Counted from the first letter of the stretch, positions 1 to 6,615 are shown. The stretch is 15,919 nucleotides of DNA from Ruminococcaceae bacterium UBA1438 (GCA_002329285.1 DCTO01000092.1:1-15919), one strand, 5' to 3'. Translations and numbers: made by a program. Notes: generated by a model from the letters alone, not told the origin.

Positions 1-49
1 ATAACATATTCTTAGGAGGGGTTTATTCTATCCGTTGAACTATGGAGGC
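1..49 (-). tRNA. tRNA-Arg(CCU), 5' half only, interrupted at the anticodon loop
   Basis: Read on the minus strand from 49 leftwards, the sequence gives a tRNA 5' half: acceptor strand GCCTCCA (49-43), TA, a D-arm with GTTC/GAAT stem (40-37 and 28-25), an anticodon-stem 5' strand AACCC (23-19) and loop CTCCTAA (18-12) with anticodon CCT. The next five bases should be about GGGTT to close the stem, but they read GAATA, so the tRNA cannot continue normally. A perfect promoter lies just upstream, which argues for a real tRNA gene. The break could be an integration junction, a group I intron (such introns are known in the anticodon loop of bacterial tRNA-Arg(CCU)) or a pseudogene. The rest lies outside the window. 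Confidence 0.62.
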
Positions 50-78
50 AAATATGTATAAGTTTCGCTTGCTTACAT

Positions 79-107
79 ATTATATATTAAGAGGGAATTA
101 ATGTCAA
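79..107 (-). promoter_or_regulatory. Sigma-A promoter of the interrupted tRNA-Arg
   Basis: On the minus strand TTGACA (107-102) and TATAAT (84-79) are separated by exactly 17 bases. Both hexamers match the consensus perfectly. Transcription would start near 72, leaving a leader of about 22 bases before the tRNA acceptor at 49. Confidence 0.8.
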
Positions 108-463
108 TCACAAAATTAATGCAAAAAAAGGGGCTGATAAATCAATATAATGTAATTAATAATTATATATAATACTAATTGAAATGTAAATTTTTCCAAC
201 TTTTAAACAACATCATCTTGAGGCGAATCCGCATTGCTTTAAGGTGCGGCACAAGATATGGAGTTAAAAATCTTTTTTACAGAAAAAAGGTTACAAAATT
301 GTTACACTTGTTGGCGATTTCTTAAAAACTTACCAAAATTTTGCTTTTAGGCTTTACTGCGTTAAATCGGAAACCGCACAAGATGTTGGGTTCGGGGTTG
401 TATGTTGTGTTGTAACTTTTTTGTAATTTGTTGAAACTGTACAAAAATTTATTTTTTCTGAAT
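108..463. other. Non-coding AT-rich stretch with one stem-loop
   Basis: I see no convincing gene here. A nested structure lies at 215-257 on the plus strand: an outer stem ATCTTG (215-220) with CAAGAT (252-257) and an inner stem CCGCA (229-233) with TGCGG (245-249). The nonamer GCACAAGAT from its 3' side recurs near 376. The run AGGCGAATCC in the loop recalls one block of c-di-AMP (ydaO) riboswitches, but the other conserved blocks are missing, so I do not call one. Confidence 0.4.
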
Positions 464-492
464 TTGACAACTTATGCATAAATTACTATAAT
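464..492 (+). promoter_or_regulatory. Sigma-A promoter of the 3D-domain wall protein gene
   Basis: TTGACA (464-469) and TATAAT (487-492) are perfect consensus hexamers with a 17-base spacer. The predicted start near 499 leaves a leader of about 103 bases before the start codon at 603. Confidence 0.85.
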
Positions 493-498
493 GCCAAA

Positions 499-602
499 GG
501 TTTGAGAAAACAGCGGCAAAAGGCGCGCCCAAATCTAACCCTAACCCATATGGGAAGCGCTGATAAAACAATGAATCTCAGGCCAATAACAAGGAGATTA
601 AG
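499..602 (+). promoter_or_regulatory. Long 5' leader with small hairpins and a 12-codon upstream ORF
   Basis: The leader contains the palindrome GGCGCGCC, a CCC-ATAT-GGG hairpin (around 545-554) and a possible enclosing CAGCG/CGCTG pairing. An ATG at 571 opens a 12-codon reading frame whose TGA (604-606) overlaps the start codon of the main gene as ATGA. That ATG lacks a good ribosome binding site, whereas AAGGAG (590-595) serves the main start. A CUAACC...AAGCG stretch faintly recalls the 3' end of ydaO riboswitches, which often precede wall hydrolase genes, but the full consensus is not present. Confidence 0.35.
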
Positions 603-1826
603 ATGAATAGTGAATCAACCGTTGTCCGATTAAAGCGCAGTGTGCGCTATATACCGGCAACAGTAATTGTTCTGCTTTGCATTCTTTCCCTGTTCACCTC
701 CAGCGTTTTCGCGGGAAACAGCAAGGAATATAATGTTATCATCAACGATAACGGCAAAGAAATCACAATTACAACAGAAGAAACTGAACCACTCGAAATC
801 CTGAATGAGGCAAATTTAACAATTGGTTCAAGCGACAGGCTCAGCATCGCAGGCTTTAACGCAGGCGAGGGCGGCACTATCGTTATTGACAGATTAAACA
901 CAATAAATATTAAAATCGGCGATGAAATTAAAAACTTTGATGTTTATGCAGACACAGTTGGCGAGGCTTTTGAGGAGCTGGGAATCAGCACCGAAAAATG
1001 CATAACCGATTATGATGCCGCCGCTCCCGTTGAAAACGGCATGGTTATCACAATCATTAACATCAAAACCATCACCATTAATGCTGACGGCAGCTCCGTT
1101 ACCAAAACTGTTTTTGACGGCACTGTTGAGGATGCGCTTGCGCTTGAGGGCATTACTCTCGGCAGCGATGATTACACAGAGCCCGCTCTTGACACAGAGA
1201 TTGAGGACGGAATGGAAATCAGCGTTTTCAGAGTTACCTTTGAAACCGTTGAGGAAACAGAAACAATCAATTATTCAACTGAAACCAAAACTGATGACAG
1301 CCTTGAAATCGGCACATCTGAAATTGAGGTTCAGGGCGAAAACGGCGAAAAGAACGTAACTTATAAAATCACCTATGTTAACGGCGAAGAGGCTTCAAGG
1401 GAAACCGTTTCCGAAACAGTTACCAAAGAGGCTGTAACAGAGGTTAAAGTCGTTGGCACAAAGGCAGCGGACGTTACCCCGAACGGAGTTACCTCTTACG
1501 GCAGTTACACTCTCGGCCAGTCAATCAGCGGCAAATACACGCATTATTGCATGTGCGCAAAGTGCTGCGGTAAATCAAATGGCATTACCGCTTCGGGCAG
1601 AAGGGTTTATACCGGTATGCCGGATCCCTATTATATCGCGTGCAACTGGCTTCCGATGGGCTCCGTAATCAGCGTTAACGGCGTTAATTACACAGTTGTT
1701 GACCGCGGCGGCGGCGGGCTTTCAAGCTCCGGAAGAATTGATATTTTCACACCGGGCGGCCACCAGGCTGCACTCAACGCAGGCACCGGTAAATGCACAA
1801 TCACATTTGTTCGCTTCGGGTGGTAA
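603..1826 (+). CDS. Secreted DUF348/G5/3D-domain cell wall protein (YabE/Rpf-like)
   Basis: This is probably an exported peptidoglycan-acting enzyme of the YabE/RpfB-like group. Residues 16-38 form a signal or anchor helix after a short basic N-terminus. About three DUF348 ubiquitin-like repeats follow (roughly 42-95, 100-153 and 157-210), then a G5 domain (about 211-287) with the usual Glu/Thr-rich strands, a short linker and a C-terminal 3D domain (about 308-407). The 3D domain keeps the CCGK segment, GITASG and two of the three namesake aspartates (VVDRGG, D367, and RIDIF, D380). The first is replaced by Asn in ACNWLPMGS (N348). In MltA and 3D enzymes these aspartates form the lytic site, so activity is plausible but not certain. 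AAGGAG seven bases upstream fixes the start. The gene is monocistronic, with its own consensus promoter and a strong terminator. Confidence 0.85.
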   Translation: MNSESTVVRLKRSVRYIPATVIVLLCILSLFTSSVFAGNSKEYNVIINDNGKEITITTEETEPLEILNEANLTIGSSDRLSIAGFNAGEGGTIVIDRLNTINIKIGDEIKNFDVYADTVGEAFEELGISTEKCITDYDAAAPVENGMVITIINIKTITINADGSSVTKTVFDGTVEDALALEGITLGSDDYTEPALDTEIEDGMEISVFRVTFETVEETETINYSTETKTDDSLEIGTSEIEVQGENGEKNVTYKITYVNGEEASRETVSETVTKEAVTEVKVVGTKAADVTPNGVTSYGSYTLGQSISGKYTHYCMCAKCCGKSNGITASGRRVYTGMPDPYYIACNWLPMGSVISVNGVNYTVVDRGGGGLSSSGRIDIFTPGGHQAALNAGTGKCTITFVRFGW

Positions 1827-1843
1827 AAACAATAAGCAAAACA

Positions 1844-1878
1844 AAAACTCTCTTCATCTGAAGAGAGTTTTTTCTTTT
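1844..1878. terminator. Bidirectional intrinsic terminator between convergent genes
   Basis: A nine-pair stem (1847-1855 with 1860-1868), loop ATCT, is followed on the plus strand by TTTTTTCTTTT. On the minus strand it is followed by TTTTTGTTTTG. It therefore suits both the 3D protein gene ending at 1826 and the glycosidase gene ending at 1886. Confidence 0.88.
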
Positions 1879-1885
1879 CCTTAAA

Positions 1886-3841
1886 TCAGCCTTTGAAGCA
1901 ATCCAAAACCTCTGCACCGGCGCGGACGAACGCAACAAATTCATCCGTTTTTGCACGAATAACGTGGCTGCCCTGCGTGAAGGTTTCTCCGCTTTTGGTG
2001 AGCACCCATTCGCCCTTGGGGAGATAAACCGATTTTTCAGTTTGCCCCCTGTTAACAATCGGGGCAAAAATAATATCATCGCCAAACATATACTGCTCAC
2101 CCAGGGTGTAGCAAAGCTCATCCTCCGGAAAATCAAAAAACATCGGGCGCATAACGGGATAGCCCTTTTCTGCCGCGATTTTCATATGCCTTTCGATATA
2201 CGGGCGAAGCCTTTCGCGAAGGAAAACCAGTTCCTTGAGCGTTTCAAAATTCTGCTCACCGAAACTCCAGATTTCATTCGGATCGCCGGAGGCCTCCTTA
2301 ACATCACGCTTCTTTTCGCCATGGCGATTTCTGTTGCCGTGAAGCCGCATAACGGGAGAGAAAACGCCATACTGGAACCAGCGCACTATCAGCTCTCTGA
2401 ATTCCTCGCTCTGCGTGTCTGCACCCCAGAAGCCGCCGATATCAGTGTTCCACCACGGAATGCCGCACATTGACATATTCAACCCTGCCATAACCTGATT
2501 TTTCAGGCTTTCAAACGAGGAGAAAATATCTCCGCTCCACACAAGGGCGCCGAATTTCTGCGCGCCGAGATAAGCCGCTCTGATGAGGGTTACGGGCGGC
2601 TCCGGGCTGATTGTTGCAAAGCCGTCATACGCCATTTTTGCATAATAATAAGGATAAAGCATGCCGATTTCATCTCCCCTGCCGAGATGCAGAATGAGAT
2701 TGCCAAAGGTTTCGGGATGAATTTCCGGCTCTGCCTCATCAAACCAAAGCCCGTCAACTCCGTTTTCGATATAATTTTCACGCAGCTTTTCAAAAACGAA
2801 CTCCCTGGTTTTCGGATTTGTGACGTCAATCTCCGCCTGAGGCCCGTAAAAATTGAACACCTTTCCGCTGCCATCGGCAGTTTTCATTAGCATATCGTTT
2901 TCAAGCATAAAGCGATAGTTTTCGCTGTTTTCATTAATCGTTGGCCAAACGGAAACAATCAGCCTTGTTCCCATTTCGTGCAGCTCCTTCGCCATTGCCT
3001 TAACATTCGGCCAATACTGGGGGTCAAACTTATAATCCCCCTGCTCCGTCCAGTGAAAATAATCGCAGATTATTGCAGAAAGCGGGATGCCCTCTGCCTT
3101 ATACCGCCTTGCGACCTCCAGCAGATCCTCCTGCGTTTCATAGCGGAGGCGGCTCTGCCAGAAGCCCGTTGCCCAATGAGGCATAACCGGAGCATGCCCC
3201 GTTAAATCGGCAAGCGTTTCGGCAACCTGCTTTGGAGTGCCGGCAATCACAACGTAATCAATCTTTTGCGTTGCGCAAACGCTCCAGCGAGTGCGGTTAT
3301 TCGCAAGCTCAACGCTGCCCACTGCAGGATTATTCCACAAAAAGCCATAGCCAAGCGAGGAATAAATGAAAGGCACGGTGCATTTTGCATTAACATGGCG
3401 CAAATCAAAGGAGCAGCCCTTCAAATCAAAACAGCCGCTTTCCTCATGCCCAAGGCCAAAAAAGTGCTCTCCGTCATTCGGCTTAAAGGTTTCCCTTGCG
3501 GAAAAGGAGCCGTTTTCATTCTGCTCATAATGGCGATATCCGGAAAAGAAGGCAAGCTCTGGCTGCTCCTCAAGCAGCACGCGTCCTTCAGAAGAAAAGC
3601 TGACCTTGCCGCTTTTCTCCAGCTTAACGCTGAGTTTACCGACATCCATCTGAATGAAATTCTCGCTTTCCTCAATTTTGCATTCGGCGCCTTTTGGCAT
3701 CAGGGTGAAATTCTCATCAAACGCCTCGCCGCCTGGAAACGCCTCAAAGCGAATTGCATTTTCTGCGCAGGGAGTTATTCTGATAAAATCCTCATTGCGC
3801 TTATATGTTATTTCATGGTTTTTGATTTCAGTGCTGTTCAT
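1886..3841 (-). CDS. Glycoside hydrolase family 31 (alpha-xylosidase/alpha-glucosidase-like)
   Basis: The 651-aa protein has the GH31 plan: an N-terminal beta-sandwich (about 1-220), a TIM barrel (about 225-540) and C-terminal beta domains. The catalytic nucleophile is D368 in GLWFDEAEPE and the likely acid/base is D438 in ALVWSGD. Other family landmarks are PHWATGFWQSR and the MRLHGNR segment. There is no signal peptide, so it acts inside the cell on imported oligosaccharides. The DEAEPE form resembles XylS-type alpha-xylosidases, but specificity (xylose, glucose or sulfoquinovose units) cannot be read from motifs. A longer frame begins at a TTG (3874), but the ATG at 3841 has GGGAG eight bases upstream and overlaps the upstream stop as ATGA, so I chose it. 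Expression is probably coupled to the gene before it. Confidence 0.88.
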   Translation of the reverse strand: MNSTEIKNHEITYKRNEDFIRITPCAENAIRFEAFPGGEAFDENFTLMPKGAECKIEESENFIQMDVGKLSVKLEKSGKVSFSSEGRVLLEEQPELAFFSGYRHYEQNENGSFSARETFKPNDGEHFFGLGHEESGCFDLKGCSFDLRHVNAKCTVPFIYSSLGYGFLWNNPAVGSVELANNRTRWSVCATQKIDYVVIAGTPKQVAETLADLTGHAPVMPHWATGFWQSRLRYETQEDLLEVARRYKAEGIPLSAIICDYFHWTEQGDYKFDPQYWPNVKAMAKELHEMGTRLIVSVWPTINENSENYRFMLENDMLMKTADGSGKVFNFYGPQAEIDVTNPKTREFVFEKLRENYIENGVDGLWFDEAEPEIHPETFGNLILHLGRGDEIGMLYPYYYAKMAYDGFATISPEPPVTLIRAAYLGAQKFGALVWSGDIFSSFESLKNQVMAGLNMSMCGIPWWNTDIGGFWGADTQSEEFRELIVRWFQYGVFSPVMRLHGNRNRHGEKKRDVKEASGDPNEIWSFGEQNFETLKELVFLRERLRPYIERHMKIAAEKGYPVMRPMFFDFPEDELCYTLGEQYMFGDDIIFAPIVNRGQTEKSVYLPKGEWVLTKSGETFTQGSHVIRAKTDEFVAFVRAGAEVLDCFKG

Positions 3842-4197
3842 GGCTTTATCTCCCAATAAAATTTTCGCTTGCAAGCAGGAAAATCCTCCATTACGCCGTG
3901 CTCCGGGTCATAGAAAACCCCATCGCTGAAAAGTGACCAGTGCCAGCACCGAGGCGTTTCAAGGCTGAGCAAACAAACAGGCGGAAGTTCTCCCTTACTT
4001 TCAACCTCCTTGCGCTCATCGGCCACCCATATGCCGTTTGCGCGAAGAAAGCCCTTCATTTCCCTCAAGGTTGTTTCCCGCTCATTATTAAGATACTTTG
4101 CAATTTGCGAAACGGAAAGCCCCGTCAGCATGGCAAGCACCGCCTGCCCGCATTGTAAATCCGTCGGCTCATGAATATAATCAATTTTTCTAATCAC
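3838..4197 (-). CDS. C39-like papain-fold cysteine peptidase homologue
   Basis: This 119-aa protein is a minimal C39-like domain. It shows the oxyanion Gln and nucleophile Cys in DLQCGQAVLAML (Q15, C16), then His86 in CWHWSLF and Asp97 in FYDPEHGV. This is the Gln-Cys-His-Asp order of C39 peptidases. It has no signal peptide, membrane segment or attached transporter, so it is not an ordinary bacteriocin exporter. Stand-alone C39-like proteins are common and mostly uncharacterised. The start is GTG at 4197 with GAGGT upstream. Its TGA overlaps the ATG of the GH31 gene, so the two are translated as a unit. Whether it acts with the glycosidase is unknown. Confidence 0.7.
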   Translation of the reverse strand: MIRKIDYIHEPTDLQCGQAVLAMLTGLSVSQIAKYLNNERETTLREMKGFLRANGIWVADERKEVESKGELPPVCLLSLETPRCWHWSLFSDGVFYDPEHGVMEDFPACKRKFYWEIKP

Positions 4198-4407
4198 TAT
4201 TCAACCTCATATAATAAGATTATCAATCAGTCTGTCTGCCGTAAAAGCTTTCAGTGGCAGTCAGCTTTTCGCATATCGCTAAAAGCTGCTTTAAATCCTG
4301 TTTTGCCAAATTATTGTATCATATTTTGCTGCAGTTCTCAATAAGCAACATAACCGTGTAAAGAGTAGCGAAGCAACCCGTTTTTTAAAGTGTGTGCAGA
4401 GCTTTAA
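4198..4407. other. Non-coding left edge of the accessory region
   Basis: No gene is seen here. It holds the upstream region of the minus-strand C39-like/GH31 unit and an inverted repeat AAAAGCT...AGCTTTT around 4234-4260, with a third AAAAGCT copy near 4280. A weak minus-strand promoter candidate (TTTACG, 17 bases, TAATCT) lies around 4220-4250. Backbone gives way to accessory DNA somewhere in this interval. Confidence 0.35.
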
Positions 4408-4584
4408 CGGTGGCAACAACAATTATTCTTAAAAAATTGTGTTATACAGGAGTTCGTGGAACATAGCGATATATCCGTAACATCCAAAATCTATACGCAT
4501 ATGGTTGACGAGGTATTCGAGCAGAACCGCAAACGCCTCGCCGAATATGCAAACGAAAAAGAAGAACTGTCACAGATGGCATAA
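4408..4584 (+). pseudogene. C-terminal remnant of a tyrosine recombinase (phage-type integrase)
   Basis: An open frame without a credible start ends at TAA 4582-4584. From about 4444 it reads IQEFVEHSDISVTSKIYTHM, followed by a charged helical tail. This matches the end of tyrosine recombinases, where a G-H-S/T-[DS]-I-x-x-T-x-x-[IY]-Y-[TS]-H block carries the last conserved His and the catalytic Tyr. The usual LGHS reads VEHS. Everything upstream, including the Arg and Lys catalytic residues, is missing: an in-frame stop sits at 4405. I read it as debris of an integrated element. Confidence 0.7.
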
Positions 4585-4611
4585 AAAACTCTCCTGCGTA
4601 AAGCAGGGGAG
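4583..4611 (-). terminator. Intrinsic terminator for the zinc-ribbon/DUF2188 unit
   Basis: A nine-pair stem (4589-4597 with 4603-4611, one G-U) has a five-base loop. On the minus strand it is followed by a T run (complement of 4583-4588). It lies 14 bases beyond the stop of the DUF2188 gene. Confidence 0.8.
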
Positions 4612-4624
4612 CAATTATTAAATT

Positions 4625-4849
4625 TTAACCTCTTGGCGGGAACGGGTCTTTGCCATAACTGTTTTTGTCACGTATTTTGCCATCTTTTCCGTGAATAACA
4701 ACTTCAGATTTCTGATTGATTGCTATCTCACGGGCTCTTTCAATAGCTTCATATTGAGTTTTTGTTATGGCTGTTGCCTTTGAGTTCCCGGCACCAAGAA
4801 TCTGCCAGTTTCCATCTGGTCTCTTAGTTACATGTTGATTCTTGTTCAT
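4625..4849 (-). CDS. DUF2188 domain protein
   Basis: A 74-aa protein with the DUF2188 pattern: an opening VTKRPDGNWQI strand, a central helix with TQYEAIERAREIA, a strand EVVIHGKDGKIRDKNSYG, and the charged end DPFPPRG. DUF2188 proteins are small soluble proteins of unknown function that are common on mobile elements and phages. I chose the ATG at 4849 because AAGGAG lies nine bases upstream. A longer frame reaching 4909 would run over the upstream gene. It is the second gene of a two-gene unit and is followed by a terminator. Confidence 0.8.
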   Translation of the reverse strand: MNKNQHVTKRPDGNWQILGAGNSKATAITKTQYEAIERAREIAINQKSEVVIHGKDGKIRDKNSYGKDPFPPRG

Positions 4850-4866
4850 TGAATTAGTCTCCTTCA

Positions 4867-4974
4867 TTATTTTAAGATTGTTACACGTCCGCAATGAGGA
4901 CATTTGCACGGGTTTGTGTATGGTATAACTCTTTTACCACAGCGACAAACATAATATTTGTATTTAATCTTCAT
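4867..4974 (-). CDS. 35-aa zinc-ribbon microprotein
   Basis: A short frame of 35 codons begins at ATG 4974 with GGAGG nine bases upstream and ends at TAA 4867-4869. The product has a Cys-X-Cys-Gly pair (YVCRCGKRV) and a CKCPHCGR segment, enough to bind one zinc ion in a rubredoxin-like knuckle. The rest is basic (MKIKYKYY), which would suit nucleic acid binding. The DUF2188 start follows 17 bases after its stop, so the two form an operon. I do not recognise a named family. The clean ribosome site, the Cys spacing and the tight neighbour make it a likely real gene. Confidence 0.72.
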   Translation of the reverse strand: MKIKYKYYVCRCGKRVIPYTNPCKCPHCGRVTILK

Positions 4975-5050
4975 TGATTAATACCTCCATATATTATTTA
5001 ATATCGCTATAATATAGTGCTGTTTATCCTCCCCGAGCACAAATCTCATA

Positions 5051-5079
5051 TTGCAATAATGAAAAGGCTGTGTTATAAT
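5051..5079 (+). promoter_or_regulatory. Promoter of a short orphan transcript
   Basis: TTGCAA (5051-5056) and TATAAT (5074-5079) are 17 bases apart. No gene of convincing length follows. The next signal is a terminator about 70 bases downstream. Confidence 0.6.
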
Positions 5080-5085
5080 ACGTAT

Positions 5086-5160
5086 GTAAGGATAACAAAC
5101 GCCATCGCATTATTGCTTTTGTTACTCTGCACACACCGAGTGCCAGCTCGGTGTTTTTCT
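5086..5160 (+). ncRNA. Candidate small RNA of about 70-75 bases
   Basis: The stretch lies between a good promoter (5051-5079) and an intrinsic terminator (stem 5133-5140 with 5147-5154, loop TGCCAG, then a T run). An ATG in the leader meets a stop at once, and I see no coding frame with a ribosome site, so a non-coding transcript is the simplest reading. It may instead be the promoter and terminator left after deletion of a gene from the element. No known RNA family is recognised. Confidence 0.4.
5133..5158 (+). terminator. Intrinsic terminator ending the short orphan transcript
   Basis: ACACCGAG pairs perfectly with CTCGGTGT around a six-base loop and is followed by a run of T residues. The stem is symmetrical, but the T run is only on the plus strand. 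Confidence 0.8.
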
Positions 5161-5207
5161 ATAATAGCGTTATTAGCAATTATTAAAGTACGAAATTAGT
5201 TATCGCT

Positions 5208-6284
5208 TTATCTTCTGCTTGCAAGATATAATAATTCAGAAAACTTGTATCTTCTTCCGCGTTTTCTATCATCGCCTTGCAAAACTTCAATTTCTTCAAG
5301 TCTATTAAGATATCGATTGGCTTGAACAGGTGTCACACCGATTTGGTTTGCCATATATGATGCAGTTAATACCGGCTGTGAAAAAATGCATTCAATAATT
5401 TGATCGAATTTTGGAGTGTTTAAGGAATTCTTTATAACTGCTTTTGTCCTTTCGTACAACCGATTTATATCATCAATATAATTGATTAGACTATTGGCTT
5501 GAATCGCACATTTTTGCAAGAAGAATTTAATCCATCCGTCATAATCGTTAGTGCGAGACTCTGTAAGTTTGTTGTAATAGACAGCTTTATCTTGACATAT
5601 TGCTTCGCTTATATAAAAGAAAGGGAAACTAATAACTTTTGATTTATACAAGTATAAACTTACTAACAGCCTTCCTACTCTTCCGTTGCCATCCTCAAAG
5701 GGGTGAATAGATTCAAATTGGGAGTGTATGATCGCAGCTTTAATTAACGGATTAACTCCATCACTATTGTTATTCATATATGTAAGTAATTCTCGCATAT
5801 ATTTTGGCGTTTCAGTGTGTGAGGGTGGCGTGTATACTACTTTCCCCATACTGTTTACAATTAAATTATTTTGAGTTTTGTATTTTCCAATACAGGATTG
5901 CTTTTTGGGAGGTAATATATCAGTCATCATTATTCGGTGAATTTCCTTCATAAACTCATCAGTAAAGCCGTTTGTGCGAAGGTATTCAACGCCATAAAAG
6001 AGTGCGTTGGTGTGATTCCTGTATTCTTTCATAACTTTGTTGTCGCTATTTTTTGAAGCGTTTATTTGATCCTCAAATACATCGGTGATAGTGGTTTGGG
6101 TGCCCTCTATCATCATTGAAGAAATTGCTTCCTTGTTCTGAAACATTGGAACTAAGATGCTATTGAATTTATATTCTACAACCCTCGCCTCGAGTGCGCC
6201 CAGCAATTTAGAGGTTTCAAACAACTCGTTTATAAAACTGTTGGCGTTGAAATGGTTTCCTTTTTCTGCTAACGTTGCAAGCAT
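5208..6284 (-). CDS. Fic-family protein, class II autoinhibited AMP-transferase type
   Basis: The 358-aa protein carries the complete Fic motif HPFEDGNGRVGR (194-205), which supplies the catalytic His and the phosphate-binding loop for transferring AMP from ATP to a target hydroxyl. Before it, SMMIEG (56-61) matches the (S/T)xxxE(G/N) inhibitory helix; the Glu (E60) blocks the ATP site in class II Fic proteins. A DUF4172-like N-terminal helical part precedes, and a winged-helix domain closes the protein (about 290-358). The layout fits Fic/DOC proteins with a DNA-binding tail, whose targets are mostly unknown. GGGAG precedes the ATG, and a perfect promoter lies 25-60 bases upstream. It is AT-rich like the Mrr gene and unlike the flanking backbone, which suggests transfer. 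No separate antitoxin gene is visible. Confidence 0.88.
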   Translation of the reverse strand: MLATLAEKGNHFNANSFINELFETSKLLGALEARVVEYKFNSILVPMFQNKEAISSMMIEGTQTTITDVFEDQINASKNSDNKVMKEYRNHTNALFYGVEYLRTNGFTDEFMKEIHRIMMTDILPPKKQSCIGKYKTQNNLIVNSMGKVVYTPPSHTETPKYMRELLTYMNNNSDGVNPLIKAAIIHSQFESIHPFEDGNGRVGRLLVSLYLYKSKVISFPFFYISEAICQDKAVYYNKLTESRTNDYDGWIKFFLQKCAIQANSLINYIDDINRLYERTKAVIKNSLNTPKFDQIIECIFSQPVLTASYMANQIGVTPVQANRYLNRLEEIEVLQGDDRKRGRRYKFSELLYLASRR

Positions 6285-6315
6285 ATTTGAATCTCCCTTC
6301 TAAACTCCTGTGTCT

Positions 6316-6344
6316 ATTATAGTGCTTTATCGCCCAAATGTCAA
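6316..6344 (-). promoter_or_regulatory. Sigma-A promoter of the Fic gene
   Basis: On the minus strand TTGACA (6344-6339) and TATAAT (6321-6316) are perfect consensus hexamers with a 17-base spacer. The transcript would start near 6309, about 25 bases before the start codon. Confidence 0.85.
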
Positions 6345-6470
6345 CGCCTAACGAACATTTTTTTAGAAATATGTTTGTTAATGGCGTATATTTGGCTTGG
6401 AACAATCAATATAAGCACAAAGCGTTTTTTAATGACGATTATTGATATTGGTTTTTATCATATCTAACTT

Positions 6471-6539
6471 AGAGTCACTCAAAGAATCGCCGAGAGTCGC
6501 TGTGGTCCGCACTCGGCGTTGTATGTTTTTGTGGTCTGT
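6471..6539 (+). repeat. Direct repeat copy 1 (69 bases) flanking the Mrr gene
   Basis: It aligns without gaps to 7573-7641, with 60 of 69 bases identical by my count. Both copies contain a hairpin: here CGCCGAG (6488-6494) pairs with CTCGGCG (6512-6518). Both end in a T run and GTGGTCTGT. The copies enclose the promoter and the whole Mrr gene. Confidence 0.85.
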
Positions 6540-6586
6540 CATCATCTCTGAGAGTCAATAGTGCTGGAGTTTTATTGCGATTATTG

Positions 6587-6615
6587 TTGTATCATTAGAT
6601 TGTTTGTGATAAAAT
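6587..6615 (+). promoter_or_regulatory. Probable promoter of the Mrr gene
   Basis: TTGTAT (6587-6592) and TAAAAT (6610-6615) are 17 bases apart. The start would be near 6622, giving a leader of about 27 bases. Confidence 0.6.

Noticed and set aside
101..172. A 23-codon frame starting at ATG 101 with GAGGGA upstream
   Set aside because: It overlaps the minus-strand tRNA promoter, has no plus-strand promoter, and its product (rich in Asn, Ile and Tyr) only mirrors AT-rich DNA.
190..602. A c-di-AMP (ydaO) riboswitch before the wall-protein gene
   Set aside because: Two short look-alike blocks (near 221-230 and 535-558) are 300 bases apart with a promoter between them. The conserved GGGGGACCCA-type core is absent.
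1964..2473. Long plus-strand open frames antisense to GH31 (also 3266-3859)
   Set aside because: They lie wholly opposite a clear GH31 gene, have no ribosome site or recognisable domain, and follow from its codon use.
3842..3874. An 11-codon longer start (TTG 3874) for the GH31 protein
   Set aside because: The ATG at 3841 has a proper ribosome site and the ATGA overlap; the TTG would lie deep inside the previous gene.
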